Source of the DNA: Planctomycetaceae bacterium
GTDB taxonomy: Bacteria > Planctomycetota > Planctomycetia > Planctomycetales > Planctomycetaceae
Direction: 5' to 3'
Assembly (NCBI GenBank): GCA_021732975.1
Contig: JAKFWC010000018.1
Location: 1-46,170, forward strand
Length of the DNA stretch: 46,170 nucleotides
Shown: in pieces, positions 33,837-41,552 of the stretch
How the letters are laid out: each line of letters begins with the position of its first letter
Numbering within the stretch: position 1 is the first letter of the stretch
Notes under the pieces: model-generated
What the model saw: only the letters and a program-made list of their open reading frames with translations
What the model was told of the DNA's origin: nothing
Databases searched by the model: none
Position numbers and translations under genes: made by a program

Positions 33837-33926
33837 GGGTGGCCGGGGCTGGAGCGTCTTCGCGAAGCCCCGGAAGGACAGCGCTGTCTGTACCGGGGCT
33901 TCCCTTCGGTCCAGCCCCGGCCACCC
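33837..33926. repeat. Nested palindromic repeat GGGTGGCCGGGGCTGGA between convergent genes
   Basis: The outer arms GGGTGGCCGGGGCTGGA (33837-33853) and its perfect reverse complement (33910-33926) enclose a second pair, GAAGCCCCGG and CCGGGGCTTC, and a central palindrome GACAGCGCTGTC. The 90-base unit can fold into one long hairpin and lies between the convergent yqgE and HD-GYP genes, where it could stop transcription from both sides. The motif resembles repeats I recall as common in planctomycetes. Confidence 0.8.
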
Positions 33927-33940
33927 GCCGCCGCTGGTGA

Positions 33941-35371
33941 TCAACGATCTGCTTCTTTCTTCGCCGGTTGCCGAGAGCGTGCCGAGGCCAGCCACTTCGG
34001 GGTCGGGACGGCTGCACTGTGCGTGTCGGCGCGGTAAATGACCGATGGATCGGGAATGTACCGCAGCTCCTCCTCGCCGGGAGTTTCGAGGACGGACCGG
34101 ATTTCCAGGTCGGAATCCGCGAGATTGAGAATGGCGTCGGGGCTCGTCTCGGGGATCGTCTTGCCGTCGGCGTCCGTGGTTCGACGAACGATCGGCTTCG
34201 TGTACCGATCGCCATTGCTGCGGATCACCACCGCTTCGCTCCCATCGCTGAGCTGCACCGCGCTGCCGATCGGGAAGAGCGATAGGACCCGCAGCAGCGC
34301 TCGCAGTACCGTCGGATCCGCCGCGCGCCCATGCACCTGCTGCAGCATCCCGGTAATCGCCGCATAGGGCATCACTGCCGGTCGCCAGGCCATCGGCGTC
34401 GTCAACGTCACGTAATCGTCCGCGACGTGCAGAATCCGCGCGAAGAGATGGATGTTCGGTTCCATCTTGCGTCGTGGATAACCCGTTCCATTGAGTTTTT
34501 CGTGCACCTGATACGAGATCAGCGGCACCATTGTGGGCAACCCTTCGATCTTCTCGAAGAGGTCTGCCGAGTAAGCCACATGTCGTTCCAGTTCCAGGCG
34601 TTCCCAACGCTGCGGGGGTGTTTCACTATGACGAATCGTTTCCGGGACACGGATCATCCCCCAATCGTGCAGGAGCGCCGTGATGCCGATCTTCTGCACG
34701 TTGTCGGCGTTGAGTTCCATCTCGGTGGCCATCGCCATCGCCAGTTGCGACATCCGCAGACAGTGGCAGGCCAGCGTGCTGTCGGGACAACCGGTGATCC
34801 GTTGGGCCATCACGCCGTCGCTGTCCGCGATGAGAAGCTTCATTGACGATTGCACAGCCGCGAACGTCGACGAAGAAACCTGCGCTAAACGACCGGTTTG
34901 CACCTGGTTCATCATCATGGTCAGCGAGGCGGTGTTGCGGAGATTCTGCTGCCGCACTTCCGTGGCCAGATCTTTGCTGTAATCGGTCAGTCCGTGACGC
35001 GCAATGCGTTGCCTCAACGCTACGCCCCGGTTCGCCCCGGCCGAGACCCAACGGTTGATGACATCCTGCATTTGTTGTGAGGCGCGCGGATCCCGCGTCG
35101 GTTGGACTGGCCCTTTCGGCTGCGCGGCTTCCGCGTACCCGCGATGGAAAGCTTCGGCGTCCTCGGCTCCGACCTGCACGGTGGCGACCTGCCGCGCTTC
35201 CAGCAGCCGTTTGAACTCCGGCGTGATGACCGATCCCTCAGCCAGCAACAGCAATCCTTGCGCGTCGTGCATCGGGAACTGCAGCGCCCGACCGATCAAC
35301 AGTTGCGACACGGCGACGGTGACTTCCGCCGGTGCCGCAGTTTTCACAGGAAAAGTTTCAGCAGCCGTCAC
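33941..35371 (-). CDS. HD-GYP-like phosphodiesterase-family protein
   Basis: The 476-residue protein has an N-terminal domain (about 1-190) with QLLIGRALQFPMHDAQGLLL and a following LAEGSVITPEFKRLLE, often found ahead of HD-GYP domains. The HD-GYP region itself has LACHCLRMSQLAMAMA, ALLHDWGMIRVPE, ELERHVAYSADLFE, VHEKLNGTGYPRR and ARILHVADDYVTLT. The usual HHE before GYP is VHE here, so one metal-ligand histidine is changed. HD-GYP enzymes break down cyclic di-GMP. A C-terminal beta region follows (IGSAVQLSDGSEAVVIRSNG). The frame is open upstream to 35815, but that part is repeat-derived. GTG 35371 is chosen for its GAGGA site 7 bases upstream. Confidence 0.82.
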   Translation of the reverse strand: MTAAETFPVKTAAPAEVTVAVSQLLIGRALQFPMHDAQGLLLLAEGSVITPEFKRLLEARQVATVQVGAEDAEAFHRGYAEAAQPKGPVQPTRDPRASQQMQDVINRWVSAGANRGVALRQRIARHGLTDYSKDLATEVRQQNLRNTASLTMMMNQVQTGRLAQVSSSTFAAVQSSMKLLIADSDGVMAQRITGCPDSTLACHCLRMSQLAMAMATEMELNADNVQKIGITALLHDWGMIRVPETIRHSETPPQRWERLELERHVAYSADLFEKIEGLPTMVPLISYQVHEKLNGTGYPRRKMEPNIHLFARILHVADDYVTLTTPMAWRPAVMPYAAITGMLQQVHGRAADPTVLRALLRVLSLFPIGSAVQLSDGSEAVVIRSNGDRYTKPIVRRTTDADGKTIPETSPDAILNLADSDLEIRSVLETPGEEELRYIPDPSVIYRADTHSAAVPTPKWLASARSRQPAKKEADR

Positions 35372-35378
35372 GGGAAAG

Positions 35379-35383
35379 TCCTC
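35379..35383 (-). promoter_or_regulatory. Ribosome binding site fixing the HD-GYP start
   Basis: On the reverse strand GAGGA sits 7 bases before GTG 35371. It is the only good site in the long open frame that continues upstream to 35815, so it decides the start. Confidence 0.55.
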
Positions 35384-35549
35384 AGCACCGTCCGGAACAA
35401 ATCGCGCCTCCCGGCGCGCTGCCGAAACCCTACGTTGCCTTTTGGCATCACGGCGTTCGAACAGACCTCTTCCCGCGAAAGCCGCCGGAGAAGTGTCGAT
35501 TCTGCGGGTTGGAAGGATTCCCTGCGAAGAATCGGAAAAGACGGAAGTG

Positions 35550-35632
35550 ATCCACAGAGAACACCGAAGACACAGAGATGAATGGAAGAGAAGTAAAGAA
35601 GTGGAGAGGGAACTACGGAGAACACGGAAGTA
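35550..35632. repeat. CCACAGAGAACACCGAAGACACAGAG-type repeat in a 442-base gap
   Basis: Purine-rich sequence with the phrases CCACAGAGAACACCGAAG, GACACAGAGATGAATGG and GGAGAACACGGAAG. It is the same family as the pair at 38589-38787. The gap 35372-35813 between the HD-GYP and HYExO-like genes otherwise holds only their promoters, which I cannot place. The reverse strand of the repeat is read through in the spurious upstream extension of the HD-GYP frame. Confidence 0.6.
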
Positions 35633-35813
35633 CCGGCGGAAATACATAAAGTGTGAAGAAGCGACGGCGATTTCTCGAACGCCTTCTCCGAAGCACTCCC
35701 CTTCTTCTCCCTTCCCGTGGCGAATTCTGCGGCGGTCTGGACGAAACCGCGGACCGGTTTGGGCTGGTTCGACCCGAGGGCAAACTTTAGGATGGGACTG
35801 ATCGGGAGGACAC

Positions 35814-36329
35814 ATGGCGATTCGTGCGAACCATTACGATGCGGCGTTTGAGGCGTTCCTGCGGGGCGGCCGAACGCCGTACGTCGCGGTGAACGAAGCC
35901 CGGCGAGCACTCTGGGGCGACATGTCGCTGAAGTCGCTCGACTTCGTGGTGTACTCGCCGATGCTGGGCAATCTGCTGATCGATGTGAAAGGCCGCCTCG
36001 ACGCCGGGCCGGGGTGTTCTGCCCGCCGCTGGGAAAACTGGGCCACCGCGGACGATCTGGAGTGCCTGCAGCACTGGCAACAGATTTTCGGCGAATCCTT
36101 CCGCGCTCTGCTCGTCTTCGCTTATCAACTGCCGACTCCCATCACACCGACATCCCTTCCTGAAATGCTCCGCTTTCGGAACCGCAGTTATGCCTTCTAC
36201 GGCGTCTGGGCCGACGATTACCGCCGGGCAATGAAACTCCGTTCGCCGAAATGGGAAACGGTCTGGCTGCCGAGTACGTCATATCGGGAACTGCGATTTT
36301 CGCTGGCCAATCTCGGCACCGCGACGTGA
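35814..36329 (+). CDS. HYExO-like protein, possible PD-(D/E)XK nuclease fold
   Basis: The 171-residue protein starts MAIRANHYDAAFEAFLRGGR and continues YVAVNEARRAL, LKSLDFVVYS and NLLIDVKGR. It looks like the planctomycete family annotated as HYExO proteins. The NHYE/D-x-AFE helix, then (L)D-F-V-V and I-D-V-K-G in two strands, match a PD-(D/E)XK nuclease core (E or D in the helix, D in strand 1, D-x-K in strand 2), an inference from pattern only. The second half has WQQIFGESFRALLVFAYQLP and YAFYGVWADDYRRAMK. GGGAGGAC lies just before the ATG. No partner methylase or toxin gene is adjacent. Confidence 0.65.
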   Translation: MAIRANHYDAAFEAFLRGGRTPYVAVNEARRALWGDMSLKSLDFVVYSPMLGNLLIDVKGRLDAGPGCSARRWENWATADDLECLQHWQQIFGESFRALLVFAYQLPTPITPTSLPEMLRFRNRSYAFYGVWADDYRRAMKLRSPKWETVWLPSTSYRELRFSLANLGTAT

Positions 36330-36333
36330 TGCT

Positions 36334-36439
36334 GAAGAAAGAGATTGGCAAGTAGAAATCAGGAATTGAAAATTGCCAATTTGAGAAAAGAGGCCGATCC
36401 CTTCCATTCCGTCAATTCGCAATTTTCAATTGCCAATCA
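36334..36439. repeat. GAGATTGGCAAT inverted repeat, copy 1
   Basis: The left arm (36334-36384, GAAGAAAGAGATTGGCAAGT and following) starts four bases after the TGA of the HYExO-like gene. The right arm (about 36412-36439, CGCAATTTTCAATTGCCAAT and following) is its inverted partner. The element is AT-rich against its GC-rich surroundings. The second sigma gene begins about 125 bases further on. Confidence 0.75.
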
Positions 36440-36565
36440 CCTCATCCCCCGGACTACGCCTTCCACAGCGAGACATCTTGCCCGCGCCGGGGGGACGGTC
36501 TACGATAAAGGTGTGGGCCGGACAGCGGGACGCTGCGCCGCAACCGATGGGATTGGGAACTGATC

Positions 36566-37138
36566 GTGGCGATGACCGATCTCGATCGTCGACTGCTCGA
36601 CCGCTGCTTGGCCGAAGATCCAAGCGGCTGGCGGGATTTCGTCGACCGTTTTACCGGCCTGTTTGTCCATGTGATTCAGCACACCGCCCATTGTCGGAGC
36701 GTGCCACTCACCCCGGATGATCTCGACGATCTGTGCTCCGAAGTCTTTCTCGCCGTGCTGGCGAACAGGATGGTGGTGCTTCGCAGTTTTCGCGGACAAG
36801 CCCAACTGTCCACTTACCTGGCGGTCATTTCCCGCCGGGTGGTGGTGCGTGAATTGACGCGTCGCCGGATGGCCGAAGCGCTGGGGCATGTCCCCGTGCA
36901 TCAGGGGGCGCTCGATCATGCCGGCGCCGACCATGAACGGATCGAGAACCGTGAGATCGTGCAGTTGATGTTGTCCGGACTCTCGGACAAGGAAGCCGCG
37001 GTCATTCGGCACTATCACCTCGAAGGCCGCACCTATCCGGAAATCAGCGCCCGCATCGGCGTCCCGGAAAACTCGATCGGCCCGCTGCTGGCTCGTGCGC
37101 GGGAGAAGCTGCGCCACAACGGACAACCCGCATCCTGA
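36566..37138 (+). CDS. Second ECF-type sigma-70 family sigma factor
   Basis: The 190-residue protein has region 2 (DPSGWRDFVDRFTGLFVHVI, DDLDDLCSEVFLAVLAN, LRSFRGQAQLSTYLAVISRR) and region 4 (IVQLMLSGLSDKEAAVIRHY, TYPEISARIGVPENSIGPLL, ARAREKLR). The DDLCSEVFLAVL helix is the core-binding segment and YPEISARIGVPENSIGPLLA the -35 recognition helix-turn-helix. The start is GTG 36566 or ATG 36572. No anti-sigma gene is adjacent; copies of the GATTGGCAAT repeat flank it on both sides. It is not related closely by eye to the sigma factor at 11934. Confidence 0.82.
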   Translation: MAMTDLDRRLLDRCLAEDPSGWRDFVDRFTGLFVHVIQHTAHCRSVPLTPDDLDDLCSEVFLAVLANRMVVLRSFRGQAQLSTYLAVISRRVVVRELTRRRMAEALGHVPVHQGALDHAGADHERIENREIVQLMLSGLSDKEAAVIRHYHLEGRTYPEISARIGVPENSIGPLLARAREKLRHNGQPAS

Positions 37139-37292
37139 AGAAAGCGGAGATTGGCAATGAGAAATTAGGAATTGAAAATTGCAAAATGACGGAGTGGTGC
37201 CTGCGGGACCGTATGCTCCCTCCTTGGAAGCCGTCGGCTCATCTCTCTGCCAATTTGCGATTTTCATTTGAGATTTTCTAATTGCCAATCTC
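37139..37292. repeat. GAGATTGGCAAT inverted repeat, copy 2, reaching into a start codon
   Basis: The left arm (37139-37187, AGAAAGCGGAGATTGGCAAT and following) begins right after the TGA of the sigma gene. The right arm (about 37250-37292) ends TTTTCTAATTGCCAATCTC. The right arm contains TAA (37279-37281) followed at once by TTG (37282), the start codon of the next gene. Confidence 0.78.
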
Positions 37293-38571
37293 TTCGTCTC
37301 CCACGCGCCGTTCCTTTCTGCAGGCCTCTGCCGTGGCACTGGGGGTGACGGCGAGCACCGGTGCCGCGGATGGCGCGCCGCTGACCGTTGCCGTGATCGG
37401 AACCGGTGCCCGTGGATGCGAACTCATCCGGGCGCTCAGCACCATCGACAACGTCCGCATCGTCGCGGTGTGCGACACGTACGGTTTGCATCGCGAACGG
37501 GGCTGGCAATACGCCGGGCCGTTGGCGAAGGCGGTTGGCGATCCGCAGCGGTTGTTCGACGAAACGAAGCCGCAAGCGGTGGTGGTCGCTACCCCGCCGG
37601 TCACCCACGCGGAATTGTGTCTTGCGGCACTCGAGCGCGGGTGTGCGGTCTTCTGTGAGAAAACGCTCGGTGCGAATCGTGCCGAAGCCGTGCGCATCGC
37701 GGAGGCCGTGACGAAACATCAAGCGGTGTTTCAGGTCGGATTGCAGCGTCGCGCGAACGCCATCTATCGCCAGGCGGCTGCGATGGTCCAGACCGGCATG
37801 CTCGGCCGCATCACGGCGATCAAGTGCCAGTGGAACCGACATCACGACTGGCGGCGTCCTGTCCCCGTCGCTCGCAACCATCCCGACTTTCCCGAACTCG
37901 ACCGGCAACTCAACTGGAAGCTCTACCTCGCCACTTCACAAGGCCTGCTCGGGGAACTCGGCAGCCATCAACTCGATGTCGCCAATTGGGTGCTGGGGAC
38001 GCCACCCAAGAATGTCATCGGCGTCGGCGGCATCGACTACTGGAACGACGGCCGCGAAGTTTTTGATAACGTCTCGCTGATCTACGATTATGTCGTGACC
38101 CCACCTCCCGCGCGGCGCGGGACCACTCTTCCACCCGGCGTGACAGCGGACCCATACACCGTCCGCGTGACGTATTCGTCACTGCAGAACAATGCTTACG
38201 AAGGGGCCTCGGAACTCATTCTCGGCACCCACGGAACGCTGCTCCTCACCGACAAAAAAGGCTGGCTGTACCGCGAACCCGTCCCCGAAGAAATTGCGTG
38301 GTCCCCCCGCGCCGACCAACAGGCCGCAATTGTGGCCTCGGGGAAGACACTCAAATTATCGAACGATCCGTGGGCCCACCGCGGCACGCCGTTCGAGATC
38401 GACGCCAGCGGCGATGACACCCGCGATGCGCTCGTCTCATTTCTTGATCACGTCCGTCAGCACGACCCGCACACACTTTGCCCAGTCAACGATGGCGTTC
38501 TGAATACCACGACTGTCGACATCGGCAACCAAGCCATGACCGTCGGCACCCGCATCGCTTGGCCTGTGTGA
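37282..38571 (+). CDS. Exported Gfo/Idh/MocA-family oxidoreductase, TTG start inside a repeat
   Basis: The 429-residue protein starts MPISSSPTRRSFLQASAVAL, a twin-arginine signal. The NAD(P)-binding motif VAVIGTGARG is at 36-45. The catalytic lysine motif is CEKTLG (E126, K127), with threonine in place of the usual proline. GLLGELGSHQLDVANWVLG is the substrate-side motif with histidine. The frame has a TAA directly before TTG 37282, so no earlier start exists, and the next options lose the twin-arginine motif. The TTG and the next codons belong to the GATTGGCAAT repeat. Many such planctomycete exported oxidoreductases act on sugars; the substrate here is unknown. Confidence 0.85.
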   Translation: MPISSSPTRRSFLQASAVALGVTASTGAADGAPLTVAVIGTGARGCELIRALSTIDNVRIVAVCDTYGLHRERGWQYAGPLAKAVGDPQRLFDETKPQAVVVATPPVTHAELCLAALERGCAVFCEKTLGANRAEAVRIAEAVTKHQAVFQVGLQRRANAIYRQAAAMVQTGMLGRITAIKCQWNRHHDWRRPVPVARNHPDFPELDRQLNWKLYLATSQGLLGELGSHQLDVANWVLGTPPKNVIGVGGIDYWNDGREVFDNVSLIYDYVVTPPPARRGTTLPPGVTADPYTVRVTYSSLQNNAYEGASELILGTHGTLLLTDKKGWLYREPVPEEIAWSPRADQQAAIVASGKTLKLSNDPWAHRGTPFEIDASGDDTRDALVSFLDHVRQHDPHTLCPVNDGVLNTTTVDIGNQAMTVGTRIAWPV

Positions 38572-38588
38572 AGGTCCACAGAAGAACT

Positions 38589-38787
38589 CCGGAAGATTTT
38601 TCCACAGAGGACACAGAAGGCACAGAAAAAGACGAGCGGAGAGAAGGGAAAGAGATTCAATCCGTGTCATCCTGCGAATTGCACCAGTGCCCTCAACAAA
38701 TGAAGAACAACATGAAACGCTCTCAGCATTTACTCGCCGGCCTTCTTTTCTATGGCTTCTGTGTTCTCTGTGGACAACTCTCTTCCG
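38589..38787. repeat. CCACAGAGGACACAGAAGG inverted pair, right arm inside a coding start
   Basis: The left arm (38589-38631, CCGGAAGATTTTTCCACAGA and following) and the right arm (38742-38787, CTTCTTTTCTATGGCTTCTG and following) are reverse complements with scattered mismatches. The right arm lies inside the signal-peptide codons of the next gene. The arm motif is the same family as 35550-35632. Confidence 0.75.
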
Positions 38788-40124
38788 CAGAGGACGCCGC
38801 GCCGAAGATGTGCCGGATTGTTGTCTCGGATGCAGAGAACGGCTGGCCGGTGCCGTTGATTGAATTGCGCACCACGCACCAGATGCGGTTCGTCACCGAT
38901 AACGCTGGGGTGATTGCGTGCGACGCGGCGGAATTGATGGGCCGCGAAACGTGGTTCCACATTCACGGCCACGGTTATGAAGTTCCCGCCGATGCGTTCG
39001 GCTACCGTGGTGTGCGACTGACGCCGCAGCCGGGAGCGACACTCACGGTGAAAGTCGAACGCAAGAACATCGCCAAACGATTGGGACGATTCACAGGCGG
39101 CGGTCTCTTTGCGGAAAGTCAGAAACTCGGCGACCAGCGCGATTGGATCGACAGCCCCATTGTGGGCTCCGACAGCGTTCAATTGGCGGAGTATCGCGGC
39201 CGGTTGATGTGGGCCTGGGGCGATACCACGTTGTCGAAGTATCCACTCGGCATCTTCCATGCGTCGAGTGCTACCACAACGCAGTTGCCGTTGAAAACCT
39301 TCCAGCCGCCGCTGAAACCGCCGTTCGTCTACTTCCGCACGCCGGACGGCGCCCCGCGCGGCGTGGCGAATGTCCCCGGCCCTGGACCAACGTGGTTGTC
39401 GGCATACTTCACGCTGACGTTGAACGGCGAGGATCGCTTGTGCGCGACCTACCGCAAAATCAAACCGCCGCTGGAGACCTACGAAATCGGGCTCTGTATG
39501 TGGGATCACACCAACGAGGAATTTCGGCCATCGAAAAAACTGTGGAATAAGGAATCGGGCGAGCAGGAACCGAAACACGTTCCCGATGGTCACCCCGCCC
39601 GTTGGACCGATGCCGACGGTAAAAAATGGTTGCTCTTCGGCAATCCATTGCCGAAGCTGCGTTGTCCCGATTCGTTCGCCGGTTGGAGTGATCCGAAAAA
39701 CTGGGAACCGTTATCGCCGCCGGAAACACTTCCCGCGGCAGTGGACGGCAAGCCGATCAAATTGCACTCCGGATCGATCGCGTGGAATGCGCATCGTCAG
39801 CGGTGGGTCACGGTCTTCATGCAGCACTTCGGTAAAGCGTCGCCGTTCGGGGAACTCTGGTATGCCGAGGCGAAAGACCCGCTCGGTGAATGGGGGCCGG
39901 TCGTGCAGATTCTCACGCACGACAATTACTCGTTCTACAACCCACGGATTCAGGTCGAGTTAACGCCGCCGGACGCGAAGTTCCTACTGTTTGAAGGCAC
40001 CTACACACAGGAATTCGCCAACCGCCCGCAACCGACCCCGCGATACGACTACAACCAGATGCTGTACCGGCTGGATCTCGATGATCCGAAACTGGCAAAG
40101 GCCAAAAAAGAGATTGGCAATTAG
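38712..40124 (+). CDS. Secreted protein with propeller-like (GH43/DUF4185-like) domain
   Basis: The 470-residue protein starts MKRSQHLLAGLLFYGFCVLC, a signal peptide whose core is encoded by a repeat arm. After cleavage near SSAED, a beta domain follows (about 30-135, CRIVVSDAENGWPVPLIELR). Then a propeller-like part reads DSVQLAEYRGRLMWAWGDTT, LCATYRKIKPPLETYEIGLC, KKWLLFGNPLPKLRC, KLHSGSIAWNAHRQRWVTVF and PLGEWGPVVQILTHDNYSFY. Strands with W-x-W-G-D-T and a final NPRIQVELTPPDAKFLLFEG resemble GH43- or DUF4185-type propellers. No catalytic triad is claimed. The last residues KKEIGN and stop come from a GATTGGCAAT repeat. An upstream in-frame ATG at 38700 is also possible. Confidence 0.65.
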   Translation: MKRSQHLLAGLLFYGFCVLCGQLSSAEDAAPKMCRIVVSDAENGWPVPLIELRTTHQMRFVTDNAGVIACDAAELMGRETWFHIHGHGYEVPADAFGYRGVRLTPQPGATLTVKVERKNIAKRLGRFTGGGLFAESQKLGDQRDWIDSPIVGSDSVQLAEYRGRLMWAWGDTTLSKYPLGIFHASSATTTQLPLKTFQPPLKPPFVYFRTPDGAPRGVANVPGPGPTWLSAYFTLTLNGEDRLCATYRKIKPPLETYEIGLCMWDHTNEEFRPSKKLWNKESGEQEPKHVPDGHPARWTDADGKKWLLFGNPLPKLRCPDSFAGWSDPKNWEPLSPPETLPAAVDGKPIKLHSGSIAWNAHRQRWVTVFMQHFGKASPFGELWYAEAKDPLGEWGPVVQILTHDNYSFYNPRIQVELTPPDAKFLLFEGTYTQEFANRPQPTPRYDYNQMLYRLDLDDPKLAKAKKEIGN

Positions 40125-40160
40125 GAATTGCAAAAATCCAATTGCAAATTGAAAGGAGAA
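40105..40160. repeat. GAGATTGGCAAT repeat, copy 3, supplying a stop codon
   Basis: AAAAAAGAGATTGGCAATTAG (shown in part: GAGATTGGCAATTAGGAATT at 40109-40128) begins inside the last codons of the propeller-like gene and provides its TAG. CCAATTGCAAATTG follows as a short inverted part. It is the same family as the copies at 36334 and 37139. Confidence 0.7.
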
Positions 40161-40199
40161 TTCTCACCGCTTGCCGCTTTGCGGAATCAACAGTCCACA

Positions 40200-40817
40200 T
40201 CATTGGTGGTACTCGGCGGCGGCGATCTGGCCTGAGTCATCGGTTTTGATGTGATAAGCGCACTTGTGGCAATCGGCCACGCAGGCCAGCCGCCACTCGT
40301 TCAGTGCGATCATCTGACCGGTGCAATCATTCGAGTACCCGCCAGTCTTCACAAATCGTTCCAAGCATTCATTGATGGTTTGGGCGTCACCTGTGGTTCT
40401 GAGGGAAATTTTCGCCCAGACGAGGAACTCGGCGAATTCCCGGGCCTGATTGTTTCCGCCAACCCACTTCCACTCTTTCGATTTCCGACGGACCGCAAGA
40501 GTGTAGGGGCGATAGCGGACGGTATGAGAAAACAACATCTGTCGAAGCGGATTCCGAAAGGCATGAAAAACCAAGAAGTCGACGGGATCTTCCTCGCCGT
40601 CCATCGAAAACGGACTGACACGCACGGCCTGGATCGACCAACCCGGAAATAGTGACGACCGACGCAAATCTGCTTCCGCTTCCATCGCCGCCGAACGCAT
40701 GTCCGCGGGGATTTCTCTCTTGATCAGGAATTCGGGGAGCCACACCACCCCGATTCCCAGCAGCACTACTATTCCAAAGAGGATCACTCCCCATCGATAA
40801 CGTGATCGCGCTGCCAT
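40200..40817 (-). CDS. Membrane-anchored protein of unknown function
   Basis: The 205-residue product starts MAARSRYRWGVILFGIVVLL, a single N-terminal helix after a short basic end, so the rest probably lies outside the inner membrane. The soluble part contains MRSAAMEAEADLRRSSLFPG and a C-terminal cysteine cluster (DCTGQMIALNEWRLACVADC followed by HKC). No family was recognised. The cysteines could form disulfides or bind metal. It is 18 bases downstream of the next small membrane gene on the same strand and probably co-transcribed with it. Confidence 0.6.
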   Translation of the reverse strand: MAARSRYRWGVILFGIVVLLGIGVVWLPEFLIKREIPADMRSAAMEAEADLRRSSLFPGWSIQAVRVSPFSMDGEEDPVDFLVFHAFRNPLRQMLFSHTVRYRPYTLAVRRKSKEWKWVGGNNQAREFAEFLVWAKISLRTTGDAQTINECLERFVKTGGYSNDCTGQMIALNEWRLACVADCHKCAYHIKTDDSGQIAAAEYHQ

Positions 40818-40835
40818 AGGACGGTTCCAAAGGCT

Positions 40836-41447
40836 TCATTTCGCATCAGAGTGAATCGCGTCTTGAGTGACGAAACCCTGCTCTGGAACCAGAGACGAAG
40901 ATCCAGCAACTTCCGCCTGACCGCCGGGAGCCACGACGACTTTCCGCACCATCCACCCGATCCATTTCGGGCGGCGTTCCAGATATGTCGGCAGCGCGCA
41001 GTTGCTGCGCGAATAGGTGAAGTGGTTCGCATACAGAAATGCGGCGTCGGGGCTGCGGGCACGGAGGGGAATCAGATAGGCGAAATAACCGACCCACGGA
41101 ATGGCTGCGATTCCCAGCACCGGTAGGGAATGGACGGACGCCCGGTCCCAACGACCGCAGCAGGTCTCCACCACCCGATTGCCGGCCACCCACACCACTC
41201 GTGAGATCGTTCCCAGAAGCGGCACAAAGTCCACGGCGAAGATGGCCGCCATCGCCCAATGGACGCCCAGATGTCGCAGGATGTACGCCGAATTTTTTAA
41301 TGTGGCAGACAGATCGCGCTGCATCCGTGCGGCTTCCGTCTCCGTGAGATGTCCTTCCGCCAGCAGTCGGGCGATTGTCGCGCGCAGTTTCTCCTCAGTC
41401 GCCTCCGAAGCGGGTGCCGTTTCGATAGTAGCGGGCGTGTCGGACAT
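40836..41447 (-). CDS. Polytopic membrane protein of unknown function
   Basis: The 203-residue product begins MSDTPATIETAPASEATEEK, with a charged helical segment KLRATIARLLAEGHLTETEA to about residue 50. Two to three membrane helices follow (about 62-90, HWAMAAIFAVDFVPLLGTIS; about 105-125, VLGIAAIPWVGYFAYLIPLR). The C-terminal part is soluble (YLERRPKWIGWMVRKVVVAP). No family was recognised. It is upstream of, and probably in one transcript with, the single-helix protein that ends at 40200. Confidence 0.6.
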   Translation of the reverse strand: MSDTPATIETAPASEATEEKLRATIARLLAEGHLTETEAARMQRDLSATLKNSAYILRHLGVHWAMAAIFAVDFVPLLGTISRVVWVAGNRVVETCCGRWDRASVHSLPVLGIAAIPWVGYFAYLIPLRARSPDAAFLYANHFTYSRSNCALPTYLERRPKWIGWMVRKVVVAPGGQAEVAGSSSLVPEQGFVTQDAIHSDAK

Positions 41448-41552
41448 CGCGGTTCAATCCCCAGTTCTGCAATCATACCTGCGCAACAAGGACGAAGGGG
41501 CGTTTTGGTTTCCAATTGACTCTCCCCGCGTCCTCCGCGTAGCGTGGCGGGG

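Noticed and set aside
35332..35550. Small forward-strand gene with a CRFCGLEGF motif
   Set aside because: It is antisense to the start region of the HD-GYP gene, has no ribosome site, and runs into the repeat.
36334..40160. CRISPR-like array from repeated GATTGGCAAT units
   Set aside because: Copies are unevenly spaced, vary in sequence, flank genes and have no regular spacers or cas genes.
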